From assembly GCA_037176905.1 (NCBI GenBank), contig JBBBWG010032752.1, positions 50,581 to 114,580 on the forward strand: a stretch of 64,000 nucleotides of DNA. Direction: 5' to 3'. The stretch's first letter is position 1, and every line of letters begins with the position of its first letter. This stretch comes from Azolla pinnata (Eukaryota > Streptophyta > Polypodiopsida > Salviniales > Salviniaceae). The position numbers were made by a program, and so were the translations under genes. Below the pieces are notes generated by a model. It saw only the letters and a list, made by a program, of their open reading frames with translations. It was not told the origin of the DNA and made no database searches. Positions 32,513 through 44,266 of the stretch are shown in pieces.

Positions 32513-35338
32513 ATGGATCCATCATGCATCAGCACTTACCGCGTTCCGAATTCCTCGGAGCAATCGGCAGGGGCTGTCAATGAGCTGATGAATGTGAAGG
32601 TAGGATACAGCGTGGATGATGCCATGGACCGGACCTCCGAGCTGGACCCGCGCCTCCCCTTGCTCCAAGATGCCTCCCATGGAGCTGCAGAGGACCAGTT
32701 ACCCCTCCAAGGCAAGGTGGTTCTGCTCAGAGTCGATCACAACGTTGTTAAGAAAGGTATGTCATGACTTGAAAGAAGCTGCTGCTGAAATGTCGCCCAC
32801 ATTTTGTAAGTCTGTCTCCATGGGATGAATCCCTCGGATTCGTTCTCGTGCAAATCTAGATATATAATAGTAGTCGGCCATGATTCATGAAAGCTTTTCC
32901 CATAACAAATATATTGTTATGTTTCTTTAAGTCTTTGAGTGTATTTGTACATGATCCTGGTCACAGAAGATTTGGCTTAATGCAGTTTTATGTGGTTACT
33001 AGAAGTGTGAAAATTCGTTGCAATGTTCAAATAATGTTTCGTCGATTTTGACGGTCTTCCTGTAATCTCCAAGAAGTTCGATCGATGATTAACTATTTGA
33101 GGTTGTGATCGGCTCCGGATCTGTTACAGGAAAAATCAACGATCAGTACCGGATTGATGTGACATTAGCGACTATGTACAATATTGTGGAGCGAGGTGGT
33201 AGGTAAGTCGGATCTCAGAACCTTCACTTTGATTCTACTGTTTATTGCACGGTGTTTTGGTCTTGGAATATCTGTTATGCACATGTGCTGGCTTGCAGCT
33301 GAAATGCACACCCCATTTTGCTGAATATGTGTGGTCTGTATATTGCTGAAGTTAAAACCAGAAGAAGTAATCATCTCCTAGTCAATGAATTCACTCAGCC
33401 TTTCTCTTGAATTTTCTAGGCCGATCTTGATGACGCATATTGGAAGGCCATTTGACAAGAAAGCAAAGAAGATCAACATCAGGCCGGATGATTCGGTGGA
33501 TGCAGTGGTCTCCTATTTGCAGCACAAGCTGAGGATCAAGTTCGTGGTTCCACAGTTTCATGTCGATAAGGAGTACGGTAGAGGGATCCTTGACATCGAC
33601 ACGTCCATCAACTGGTTGATTCAAGATCTTCGCACCCGCAAGATTGGCGGCATTTATCTACCCAACACTAGGTGGTTTGCAGTAAGTTTCGGATCGATGA
33701 TCTCTTAGACTCGTGGATCAATCAATCGAGTCTTATAGTGATCCTTTTCCATCTCCCCTGATATGTTTGGAGCTCCATGTCTTTCTCACCTTATTATTAT
33801 CGTCATGGTGATTCAACATTGGGAGGTATAATTCTTTGTGATCAGGGTGAGGAAGACAAAGGAGAGTATATGGAACGATTTGTGGTTCAACTAGCTGGCT
33901 TGGCGGATGTATATGTGAACGATGCTTTTGGATCTTGGCAATCGCATGCTTCCACGTACCACATTACCAAATTTCTTCCTTCCTATGCAGGTCTTTGCTT
34001 GCAGGTACATGCTCTTGCAGGTTCCGGGTTTCTTTGGTAGTGTGCAGCATCCATGATTAAATGTTACTAGTATATGCACAACATGGTGACTATCAGGCAT
34101 AGCTTATAAATATTAATGCGCGATGGTAAATTTAATTTTTCCCTTTTGTTGAATCCAAGGATGAGCTCCGCCATGTAAAGTTGTTATTACAACCAACTCG
34201 GCCATTTGTAGCCGTTGTTGCTGGAGCTAAGTATGATACGAAGATCGGACCATTAATTGGGATATACAAGAAGGTTGACAAACTTATTCTGGGTGGAGTC
34301 ATGTACAACACATACCTTTGTGCAAAGTATGGAGTAAAGATCAAAGGCATACAGGTAATGTTGCGGTTCTAGTTTCTATATTGTTTGGCAGCAGTACTTG
34401 ATCATACAATATCGTAACGATGCAATGGTATTGTATAAATTGGTTAAATACATGTCAAGCTCATGTTGTGGTGCACGATATTCTTTGTAATGACCTTGTG
34501 CTACTAATTAATTTTATTATGGAAGGATTTCATTTGTACTGGGAAATCGAAATGTAGGAATCGGATATAGAGCTTGCTAGAGGCTTAGTAGAGCAAGATG
34601 CGATTGAGAAGAAGATTATCGAGTTGCCATTCCTTATTGAGTCGAATATCTTAGAAGCAAGAAAAGATGGCCAATTCCGTAAGATCTCCATATTAAAGGT
34701 ACTAAAGTTTGCATGATAACGAAACGATTTTCGATTTCAATCGGCCTAAGTAGTTAATATGAAGGAATTTCAATCATGTTTGAAAAATATCAGGACTTCA
34801 CCAAAGGCGTCGAGTACAATTATATCCTCGATGTCGATCCTTCATCATTTGATTCTGAGCCATGCAATTCTGCGTTGAAGTCGGCGAAAACCATATTTGT
34901 GAACGCGGTTATGGGTTTGATGCCTCACTTCTGGCATGGCACCAGTAAGATGAGTGAGGTTATCGATGAGAACATTACAGCTCAGAAGTTTTTCGGTGGG
35001 GGAGATACACTTCAAGAATTCAAAAGGTAACTTGCAGGATTGTCCAATCTTTTCTTGCAATATTGGTGATTGCCTAGTATTTTCTGGATCCTTTTGATAA
35101 TTTGTTCTTTCACTAGAAAAAGATTAAAAGAGAACCAATTTTGTTTCCTTGCTGCAGTTTGCATCCGAAGTTATACGATGAAGCTCTGCATAGTCCGAAG
35201 TACTATCTTTTTACGGGCGGTGGAACCGTGCTGAAGGTGATAGAGGAAGGGGACCCCTATGGCTTGGAAATTGTTAGAGCGCTCATCCAGAACAAACAAA
35301 GGATGAATGAGTCTAGTGGGAGAGGGTTAGTAGCATGA
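32513..35338 (+). CDS. Divergent phosphoglycerate kinase-like protein
   Basis: Eight exons: 32513-32756, 33130-33202, 33420-33681, 33846-34004, 34160-34354, 34558-34698, 34794-35026, 35158-35338; 1488 nt, 495 aa, all in frame. The PGK fold is traceable end to end: RVDHN (73-77; usual RVDFN), HIGRP (112-116), PNTRWFAGEE (usual ENLRF-GEE), DVYVNDAFGSWQSHAST (usual GTAHRAHAST), AGAKYDTK (usual GGAKVSDK), VNAVMG (usual WNGPMG), GGGDT (426-430) and a final TGGGT. Nucleotide-site and hinge motifs persist, but the HRAH arginine that contacts 3-phosphoglycerate is missing and that loop is one residue short. There is an extra N-terminal segment of about 65 residues without the look of a transit peptide. 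Classical plant PGKs are about 400 aa (480 with transit peptide) and far more conserved. The gene is not obviously decaying. Activity, substrate and compartment are unknown. Confidence 0.88.
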
Positions 35339-36606
35339 TCACTGCAAAGGCTATTGACTAGAGGAACAAGTATCGGTAGAAGTGAAGAACAACGGAGCTC
35401 TTTGTGATGCGGCCGCTATATATCGTTTTTAGTGCGTAGTTTTGTTAGTGTTCTTTGTGTGGGATGTGGAGTATTACCCATCCAACTAGGTTTCAGTCGA
35501 AGCAATCATTCACATGATTGAAGGTGGCCGAAGAATGCAAAGAAACAGTAACAGTTCTTATGCTTTTAGTGATTATATTTTACGCAACGTTGAGTGTGTT
35601 ATCAATGGGATGAAGGCAAGATTTGTGAAGAAGTTTTGGAGAGAGCTTTGATCATGAAGTTAGTCCATATATATTATAGGTAGTGATGAAGTTGTAACTA
35701 ACGATCGTGGTGCTCCATCGGAGCTACTTAAAAATGGTGCTCCTTTCAAGGAAATCAATTTAAGATTTTGGGAGTTAGCCCTGTGTATATGTGTGTTTTT
35801 GGTTAATGAAGTTGGAATTAGCTGAAGCAATTTGGTGCTTGCAGAGCAACAGATGGTATTTCCAGTCCTATTATACAGCCAGCTCTCATGGGTAATATAT
35901 TTACAGCCAGGCTTCCTGCCAAGTTTTTCATGTGAGCACTAGAGCCTGGCTGCAGGCGTCTTGAATGACCTGAATCAATCAATCCACGACAGCTCCAACA
36001 GGAATTAGATATCAACCTCAAGTGATTATATTACACGTCCTATGCCTGCGAGCGTCGGTAACCCATGCCATCTAGATGGAGATAGATCATCAATGTGTAT
36101 GGGATATAGAATCTAATGTTGCAGGCACAGAAGTAAAAGATGAAACGAAAACTAGATCGCATGCTGCGAATTAAGCTGTCCAGCTTGATTTGGGATGGAA
36201 AACATGGATATAGTAAATTTATGACAAAGCTAGGATTGATTAGAGTGTTCATGCTGCAAGGATCGTCAGAGAGCTACAATTCGGTTCAAAATTGATCGTG
36301 TCGATGTATATTTCATCCGTCTCGGGGTGTGGTACAAAACTTTTGCCAGCTAGTGATTGATCGTCGGAATCCTAATCTTTGACAAAGAGTACAAATGGGG
36401 GATTGCCTCCTGCCGCGATTGGGGGCCGGCGGGGCGAGGCAAAACATTAATTGGGGATTCAAAAGAATATTTTGCCTCTCAACGACACATTCTCAGCGGC
36501 GGCGGCCGGATTAGTAAAACCACCGCCAGCCATGGCGGCGGCTGCAGACGGATTAAGGGCGGAAGTAGTAGTAGTAGTTAGTGCCTTGATGATGGACGGA
36601 TGGAAG

Positions 36607-36692
36607 AGAATCAGAATCAGAATCAGAATCAGAATCAGGATCAGGCGAGAATCAGAATCAAGAACCAGAATCGAGAATCAGAATCAGGCGGA
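36607..36692 (+). repeat. AGAATC hexanucleotide array
   Basis: About thirteen units of AGAATC and variants (AGGATC, AGAACC, CGAGAATC). Interrupted and imperfect. Confidence 0.85.
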
Positions 36693-37118
36693 GAAGGCGG
36701 ATTAGGGTAAATCAAGATGGCTAAGTTGGACACTAGGAGATCTGATCATATGTATATATATATATATATACACGTATGGATTGACTGCGTTTTCTTTGCG
36801 TTCAATGCGTTTTCTCCTGTCTGTCTTCTGCGTTTGGCGTTCGGCTGAAACCCTAAGGAGCAAAATTTTGGCAGAGAAATAACGACCAACCGCCCTGTCA
36901 CCTTATCCTTATCTTCTTCTTCTTCCTTCTTCCTCGTTTTTGTTTTGTTTTGCTTTTTTTTAGCTTGTTTTTTTAACCTCTGTTCTTCTCCTTCTCTTCT
37001 TTTTTTAACCCTTCTTCTATTTTCTTCCTCTTCTCTATTTTTTTCCGCCACCTTTTCGTTTCTCATCTCTATCCCGCCCATTCATTTTTGCCCTTCCTCC
37101 CTAACTAAATAAAGCCCC

Positions 37119-37210
37119 AACCCTAACCCTAACCCTAACCCTAACCCTAACCCTAACCTAGCCCTAGCCCTAACCCTAACCCTAGCCCTAGCCCTAACCC
37201 TAACCCTAAA
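37119..37210 (+). repeat. Interstitial telomere-like tract, CCCTAA with CCCTAG variants
   Basis: About fifteen hexamers of CCCTAA interspersed with CCCTAG. The unit is the six-base CCCTAA type rather than the seven-base CCCTAAA of most plants; variant units suggest age. Confidence 0.9.
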
Positions 37211-38149
37211 GACATGCCCCCGTTCCTTGACATAACTCTAGCTACAGGCCCTTAACCACGGGGCATGGCCAGTTATATAAGCCCTAGACCCCGAAACCAC
37301 ATGAATTATCCATCCATCCATCCACCTCATTCCAATCAGTCGTCGACGATGACGATTGTAATTGATTCGCTGACTTATCGTGGCATCGATTACCTCGTTG
37401 TTGCTGCATAATTGCACGACTTTACGGAAAGAAGCGCCCCGAGAGACGCGAGAGCAGCGAGCGAATCGGTGGTTGGTTGGTTGGTTGGTTGACGTGCGAT
37501 GTTTGCCCTCGCAACGATCGTTGGGAAAAACGACGAGATCCATCCATCGCGATTATACATAAATGAAAAGGTGGAACGAGAGACAGGATCGATCCATCTG
37601 ATTCGGACTTTCACTCCTCCACGGTCTTGATGACTCCACCGTTCTTGTAGATGGGGGGGGGGGGGGGAGGAATCTCGACGTTACAAATCGAGCGATTCCA
37701 TGATGCCGTGGCGGTTCACGTACAAGGCATGGATCATTCGAAATGCGCATCGAATCGGCAGTGACTGCGAAGACTTTTTACGCAGCTCTTGACTTGTATA
37801 TCGATGTATCTACGGACAGAGACAGGCAGGCAATACATGCGTATGGAAGCGGATGACCGTTTCTTGGATTCCATGTCATTACGAATGGATAAACCTTATC
37901 ATCGATCCAAGAATTTAGAAGCAGGAAACGGCGGATCGCGCGCGGCTGCTGTCATCAGGCGATTCGAAGGAAAGAATCGGGCGAAACAGAACAGGAAGGG
38001 CTCTAAGGGTTGGTTCAAAAAGCTTATAAAAATAAGCACAGCACAGCAGTGTGAACGTGAGCCAGCAAAATTGCGAACGTGTGTGCTTGTCGCAAGGAAC
38101 GATCATCATCGCCGTCGTCAACGTTCAAACGCCCGATGTACGATGATAG

Positions 38150-38442
38150 GGCATACACACATACATACATACATACATATATACACACATATTTGTATGT
38201 ATACATACACACGCACATACATACATGCATATACACACACATACATGCATGCATACACACACACACATATTGGTATGTATACACATGCGCATACATACAT
38301 ACGTATGTACGTACATACATACATACGCACATGTTTATATGTATGCATACACACATATTTGGATGTATACGCACACACATACATACATACATACGTACAT
38401 ACATACGGAACGATATGTGTATATATGTATGTATGTGTTTGT
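38150..38442 (+). repeat. CATA/TACA-type tetranucleotide field
   Basis: About 290 bp of CATA, CACA and TATG units with strand switches (cata runs giving way to gtatgtatg near 38290-38310 and 38420-38432). It explains several long overlapping open frames. Confidence 0.95.
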
Positions 38443-38751
38443 GTGTGAACTGCCACCCGACCGATATGGAATATGTCAAAGTCTTCAATGATAAAAAATC
38501 CCCTTGAATTTAAATGCATAAATAAACAAACAAATAAATAAAAGCAGAAGAAGAAGAAGAAAGAAAGAAAGAAAGAAAGAAGAAAGAACGAAAGAGGAAG
38601 GACCCAATTCAAACTTGTCAAAAAAAAAAAAACAAACAAACAAAAAAGAAACATACACCAAGAAATATACAAGAAAAAAAGAATAAATAGAAAAAAACAA
38701 ACCGATATGTACATATATAATGTACAGTGTGAAACGAACAAGTTCAGAGTT

Positions 38752-38845
38752 CTTCTTCTTCTTCTTCGTCTTCTTCTTCTTCTTTCGTTCTTGCTTTCTT
38801 CTTCTTGATATCGTCTTCTTCTTCTTCTTCTTCTTCTTCTTCCCT
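38752..38845 (+). repeat. TTC trinucleotide runs before the STP start
   Basis: Two CTT/TTC runs (38752-38792 and 38815-38845) in the probable 5'UTR, ending about 57 bp before the ATG. Confidence 0.9.
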
Positions 38846-38901
38846 GTTCCCTGTTCCTCGCTCCCCTGCTTCTGCTTCTCTCTGCTTAGCGAGCTCGAGC
38901 C

Positions 38902-41856
38902 ATGGCTGCAGGTGGCTTCGTGGGCGGCGGCGGCGCCGCCGCCGCCGACTACCCCGGCCGCGCCACCTTCTTCGTCATCATCTCCTGCATCATGGCCGCC
39001 AGCGGCGGCCTCATCTTCGGCTACGACATCGGCATCTCAGGTAATCCAAAAGATTCCAGATTCCGCTCCTTCCATCCTCAATGGCACCTCTCGAAGCCTC
39101 CTTCTTGATGCTGCTGCTGCTGCTGCTGCTGTTGCTCCTCTTTCTTTCGTTCTTTCTGCCTTCGACTCCATCTCCGTTTGGCGTTGCTTTGCTCCTGCTC
39201 CGGGCGGCGCAGGCGGAGTGACGGGCATGGACGACTTCTTGTCCAAGTTCTTCCCCGACGTGTACCTCAAGTCCAACCTCGCCAACGCCAACAGCACCAA
39301 CCAGTACTGCAAGTTCGACAGCGAGACGCTGACGTCGTTCACGTCCTCGCTCTACCTGGCGGGGCTGCTGGCGTCGCTGGTGGCCTCGTCCGTGACGAGG
39401 AAGTTCGGGAGGAAGCCGTCGATGCTCGCGGGGGGGATCAGCTTCTTGGTGGGCGCGGGGCTGAACGGCGGGGCGGAGAACATCGCGATGCTCATCATCG
39501 GCCGGATCTTGCTGGGATTCGGGGTAGGCTTCGCGAATCAGGTCAGTGCGCCAAATCAGTATCCTCCAATCTCTCGTGGGAGTTTGCGTTTGCGATCTAG
39601 ACCGATCCGATCGCAAGCGCATGAAAGCATGTGCCAAACTCCAGCGTCGCGGGAGTTTGATGACGATTCGCGATCTAGACCGGTCCGATCGCAAGCGCTA
39701 TGCAACCATGTGCCAAACTCCAGCATCGCGGGAGTTTGACGATTCGCGGTCTAGACCGATCCCCGATTGCAGGCGCCATGCAACCATGTGCCGGACTCCT
39801 GCATCGTGGGAGTTTGACGATCCGCGATCTGGACCGATCCCCGATCGCAGGCGCCATGCAACCATGTGCCGGACTCCTGCATCGTGGGAGTTTGACGATC
39901 CGCGATCTGGGCCGATCACAAGCGATATGGCACCATGTGCCAAACTCCAAGCCTTAAAACCGTTTCTTTTTTTCGCTTCTTCTTTCTTTCTCGTCGTCGT
40001 TTTCGTCGTCGCTGCTGCTGCCCACGGCTGCAGTCGGTGCCGCTGTACCTGTCGGAGATGGCGCCCGCCAAGTACCGGGGGGCGCTCAACATCATGTTCC
40101 AGCTCGCCATCACGTTCGGCATCCTGTGCGCGAACCTGATCAACTACGGAACGCAGAGGATCACGCCGTGGGGGTGGAGGCTCTCGCTGGGGCTCGCGGC
40201 GGTGCCGGCGCTGATCATGACGGCGGGATCGGCGCTGCTGCCCGACACGCCCAACAGCATGATCGAGCGCGGGGAGCTCGAGAGGGGCCGGCGAATGCTG
40301 CAGAAGATCCGCGGGATCGACGACGTGGGCACGGAGTACGAGGACATCGTGGCGGCTAGCAGGGCGGCTCGGCAGGTGCGGCACCCGTGGCGCAACATCG
40401 TCCTGCGCCGCTATCGCCCCCACCTCGTCATGGCCGTCGCGATCCCCTTCTTCCAGCAGCTCACCGGCATCAACGCCATCATGTTCTACGCCCCCGTGCT
40501 CTTCCAGACCATCGGCTTCAGCAGCGACGCCGCGCTCTACTCGGCCGTCATCACGGGCGGCGTCAACGTGCTCGCCACGTTCGTGTCCATCGCCGCCGTC
40601 GACCGCGTCGGCCGCCGCACGCTCTTCCTCGAGGCCGGCGTGCAGATGTTCATCTCCCAGGTAGAATCTCCCTCCCTCCACTAGGCTGCATACATCCACC
40701 AACTATCTTGCTGTGGAGGGAAGGCAATGCCATCTCTATCTATATGGAGGCACTGTCTATCTCTATCTATATGGAGGCAAGAAGGAGGAGGGAGTGTTTG
40801 CAGCCCTGCTTTCTCGCATCCCTTTTCTGTTGCTCATCGTGCCATGCCCATAGTAGATATAGAGAGTAGTGGTTGTAAGTCCCCGGGGTGAGAGAAAGCA
40901 AGATCCGGAAACTGCCCAGAGATTGATTTGGCGCCTTGGATTCACCGTGTGTTGAACGTTTGAATTCGGCGCCCTTTCCCCAGAGAGATTGGTAAAGTTT
41001 GGGGATGAACAAACCGCTCTCCAGCTCAGCTGCCTGCATTTGAAAATGTCAAAAAGCACATGCAATACTGAGAACACTAATATTAGCTGTGGAGTGTGTT
41101 CTTCCCAAAGCAAAGCAAAGCAAAGCAAAGCATATCACACACCAAAAGAAGAGCCTCTAAAGAAAAGGAAGGAAATGGATGTTTCTGAGAGATTTTGACA
41201 TCTGAACACTGGTGTGATTGTGCTCACGCTGTGAACACTGTTGCGATTGTGCCCACACTGTGCAAGAAGCACACACCCACTGTGCAGCATCGTTTGCTGG
41301 GCACGAAGAAGTGGCGTGACGACGACGATGATGATGATGATGCTGTGACCGACGATCATTGCTTGATGCTTTTCTCTCTGCGCAGGTCGTGGTGGGCTCC
41401 ATCTTGGGAGCCAAATTCGGGCTCCAGGGCGTGGGCTCCATCGACAAGGGCTCCGCCATTCTCGTGGTGGTGGTGATCTGCGTATACGTCGCGGCATTCG
41501 CGTGGTCTTGGGGGCCCCTCGGCTGGCTCGTGCCCAGCGAGATCTTCCCCCTCGAGATCCGCTCCGCTGGCCAGGCCATCAACGTGTCGGTGAACCTCTT
41601 CTTCACATTCGTCATTGCGCAGGCGTTCCTCGCCATGCTCTGCCACTTCAAGTTCGGCATCTTCCTCTTCTTCGCGGGCTGGGTCGTGATCATGTCGCTC
41701 TTCATCTACTTCCTGCTCCCCGAGACGAAGAACGTGCCGATCGAGGAGATGGACCGCGTGTGGCGCGCCCACCCCTTCTGGGGACGCTTCCTCCCTCCCC
41801 TCGACAGCAAGAACGACCTCGAGATCCCTGGCACCGCCGCCGCCGCCCAGTACTAG
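38902..41856 (+). CDS. STP-family hexose/H+ symporter
   Basis: Plasma-membrane monosaccharide uptake transporter (MFS, sugar transporter family), 12 membrane segments. Four exons: 38902-39040, 39213-39541, 40034-40660, 41386-41856; 1566 nt, 521 aa, in frame. Hallmarks: [21 protein letters not shown] in the first segment and loop, cysteine in the lid loop ([18 protein letters not shown]), [98 protein letters not shown] and [11 protein letters not shown] (usually PETKG). Exon positions fit STP genes. Coding sequence is strongly GC-rich with G or C at most third positions, unlike the neighbours. The frame is clean and the gene looks functional. Confidence 0.97.
39544..39955 (+). repeat. 78-bp minisatellite in STP intron 2, each unit with an inverted repeat
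   Basis: Unit starts (gtgcc[aa/gg]actcc) lie at 39631, 39710, 39788, 39866 and 39937, with a diverged copy from 39544. Spacings are 79, 78, 78 and 71. Each unit carries caaactcc...ggagtttg or ggactcc...ggagttt, able to fold into a stem of 7-9 bp. Units 3 and 4 are nearly identical. Confidence 0.92.
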
Positions 41857-42805
41857 TTCGGAATCTCCCTCCTCCTGTCGTTCGAACATATGTCAATTGA
41901 TTCTATTTTTTCCTCCTCCTCCTCCTCCTGTATCTCCTGCAATCAATCGATCTTCTGCGTTGTCTTTCTTCTGCTTTGTTGGTCGTGCAAAAATGCTTGC
42001 TTGATTCGGGATGATGACTGGGTTTGGTGGGCCCCTTGTGGATCATACCACAAAAGATTTTAACAACTTCAGATGCAATACTTGTGTATGTGTATATATA
42101 TATTATATATGCTTCTTCCTGTGCCTTGCTGTTTGACCTTTTGTCTCCATTGGGACCATGACTTCGAGCAGAGTGGATGAGAAGCTCATGCTTGTTGCCT
42201 AGCCGTTGAAAAACAGGATCAAAAGATCTTGGGCTTTTCAAAAGACCAAAGCCTTTGAAAAGCCTGAAACAAGCGATACCCTCGTTGGACGACCATGAAC
42301 TTGGAACTAAAATCATGCATCGGAAGAAACCCTTGAGCAAATCCATGAGTGGTTCCAAGTTTCAAAAGCTCATCTCTAGAATGCAATCTGCCATTTGCAA
42401 GCAAGCAAGTTGGTTGGGGCTCTAGCCACAAAGGCAATTTCCATGAGGTTTCCCATCAAGCCCTAGTAGCTTCCTCTCCATGCAACGAATGTGCTTCCTC
42501 CAGAGATAGATGTCAGATCCTCTTCTTGCTCGCTCAAGTCAATTTGTTTGGAGTGCGAATCATCAGGAGACTTGGGGAATCATGATGGGGGGGGGGGGCA
42601 CTTCTGTGTTTCAGGAGCATGCAACAGTTATCTTGGATCTACAGGATCAGCAAGCCGATCATCCATGGCCTAGGAAAAGAAAACTCGGCTCCCTCTGCTA
42701 AAGATGATTCATCATCACAAAGTTGGAAAAAATGATGTGGCAAAAAGCTTTGAAGGAGATCGCAGAAGAAATCGGAAAAGGAAAAACCAGAAAATCCTGG
42801 CGGGT

Positions 42806-43042
42806 GGGACCTCCCCAAATCAGCCCAGAAAAACTATGTACACGATGGAAAACCTGGCAACAAATGGGTCACTGCTCGATGCGACATCGCCACTACGCAA
42901 ATGCAGCAGAAAGCTGAGGAGAAGCACCTCCTCAAATCAGCTCCGAAAAACCATGTACATGAGAGGGAAACCTGGCAACAAATGGGTCAGTCACTACTCG
43001 ATGCGCCATAGCCACACTACACAAATGCAGAAAAGTTGAGGA
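42806..43042 (+). repeat. 118-bp tandem duplication
   Basis: Copy 1 begins near 42809 (cctccccaaatcagccc) and copy 2 near 42927 (cctcctcaaatcagctcc). Both contain acctggcaacaaatgggtca and end near atgcag-aaaagctgagga. Roughly 85 percent alike by eye. Parent sequence not identified. Confidence 0.8.
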
Positions 43043-44199
43043 TAAGAGGTATGCCTTGTATTTCCGTGATGAAGGTGCTGCAGCAACATGGATTCAGGTG
43101 CTGGAGACAAGGGAAATAAGGGATTCTTTCCAAGGTCGGGTTTGGAACTTCCATGCAGAAGAAATCACAAACCGAGCAGTATATAAAAAGCTCTTATGAG
43201 GCAGGAACCTAAATTCTCGAGGCTCCTGAATTGTTCTCAGCAAGAGAGGCGATGTATTGTAATGCGTTTCAAGAAGAGTTTCTCACGAGTAGAAAAATGT
43301 TGTTCTGGGAAGGCGGCTCGAAGTATCCTCTCCTGAATGCTGCCCAAGGGAAGATAGTTCGAAGCCGTTTTCCCCCTTCAGATGTTATCAGGAGGTGACC
43401 TGAGAGGATTTATGTTTGGCAATCCAAAGAGAAGTTTGCAAATCGGAGAAATCGCTGAATCTATTACAGAAGACCATCAGGCAGACATCTAGAAGTGATA
43501 TCCATTTTCGTTACTCAACACAATCTGTAAGATCAATGCCAAGGCACCACCATCAAAACAGCTACAAATCCTTTGTTTGGACGGTATTATCCCATTCTTC
43601 TCAGGCTGGCTTTACTTATCAAGGAAAGCAGCATCATGGATAGTATCTTCACGTCTTCACAAGCAACTAGTTAGTGAGGAGGTTCGTCAGCAGAGAGGTT
43701 GGAGAAGTGAGGATGCATCCGAATCCCGAGAGTTGCTCGGTTGATTGGGGGCTGGTGAGGCTGTATGGCATTGTGTGACACAAAGCAATGTACTGATGCT
43801 TGCGAAGATTGGAGGATAGTCTGCTCCAGATCTATGGAAACAAACCCCTTTGCTTGATATGTACGGACCGTTGACGAGAATGGTTTGGCGGAATGGCCTC
43901 GGAATTCTGTTTTTGCTTGTTGATATTCCGGGCACACAATTGGATTCGGACCAGATTACGTTTCGACCATTGAATCCCCCTCGTTCGGGCAGAGGGGTTT
44001 TGAATGTTGATCACCAACTCCTTCTGCGTTCCGAGGTCCCTCGGTCTTCGTACACCTCGGAAATTAGTATGTGGACTGCATATGGAGTTGGAACTTGGAT
44101 CCGGATTCCGTCGATCAAAGGCAGAGGGCTCTGTTTTCATCGTATAGCGAGATCCGAGGTGTGTGCATCAATCTAAGAAGATCTTAGCAGGTAAGTAAG

Positions 44200-44266
44200 G
44201 TCTTCTTCTTGTGATTCTTCTTCTTGTGATTCTTCTTCTTGTGTTTCTTCTTCTTGTGATGATTCT
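44200..44266 (+). repeat. 15-bp minisatellite TCTTCTTCTTGTGAT
   Basis: Four units with one variant (tgtttcttcttcttg) near the start of an unassigned stretch. Confidence 0.85.

Larger units (their letters stand above)
35339..38901. other. Gene-poor spacer rich in simple repeats
   Basis: Contains the PGK-like 3'UTR, then an AGAATC hexamer array, a TA run at 36754-36771, a pyrimidine-rich stretch at 36900-37075, a telomere-like tract, a G run at 37652-37668, a tetranucleotide field and trinucleotide CTT runs just upstream of the STP gene. No gene recognised. Long open frames across the tetranucleotide field are a by-product of the repeat. Confidence 0.6.

Noticed and set aside
37789-38448. Long His/Tyr/Thr-rich open frames on both strands around 38.1-38.7 kb
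   Set aside because: They are translations of the CATA-type microsatellite, open in several frames on both strands.
39698-40702. A 334-codon minus-strand frame over the STP gene
   Set aside because: Antisense shadow of GC-rich STP exon 3 plus the intron minisatellite.
42349-44180. Possible retroelement or gene remnant in the STP-FPP spacer
   Set aside because: I looked for reverse transcriptase, integrase, gag zinc-knuckle, transposase and terminal repeats and found none. Only short tandem duplications are visible.
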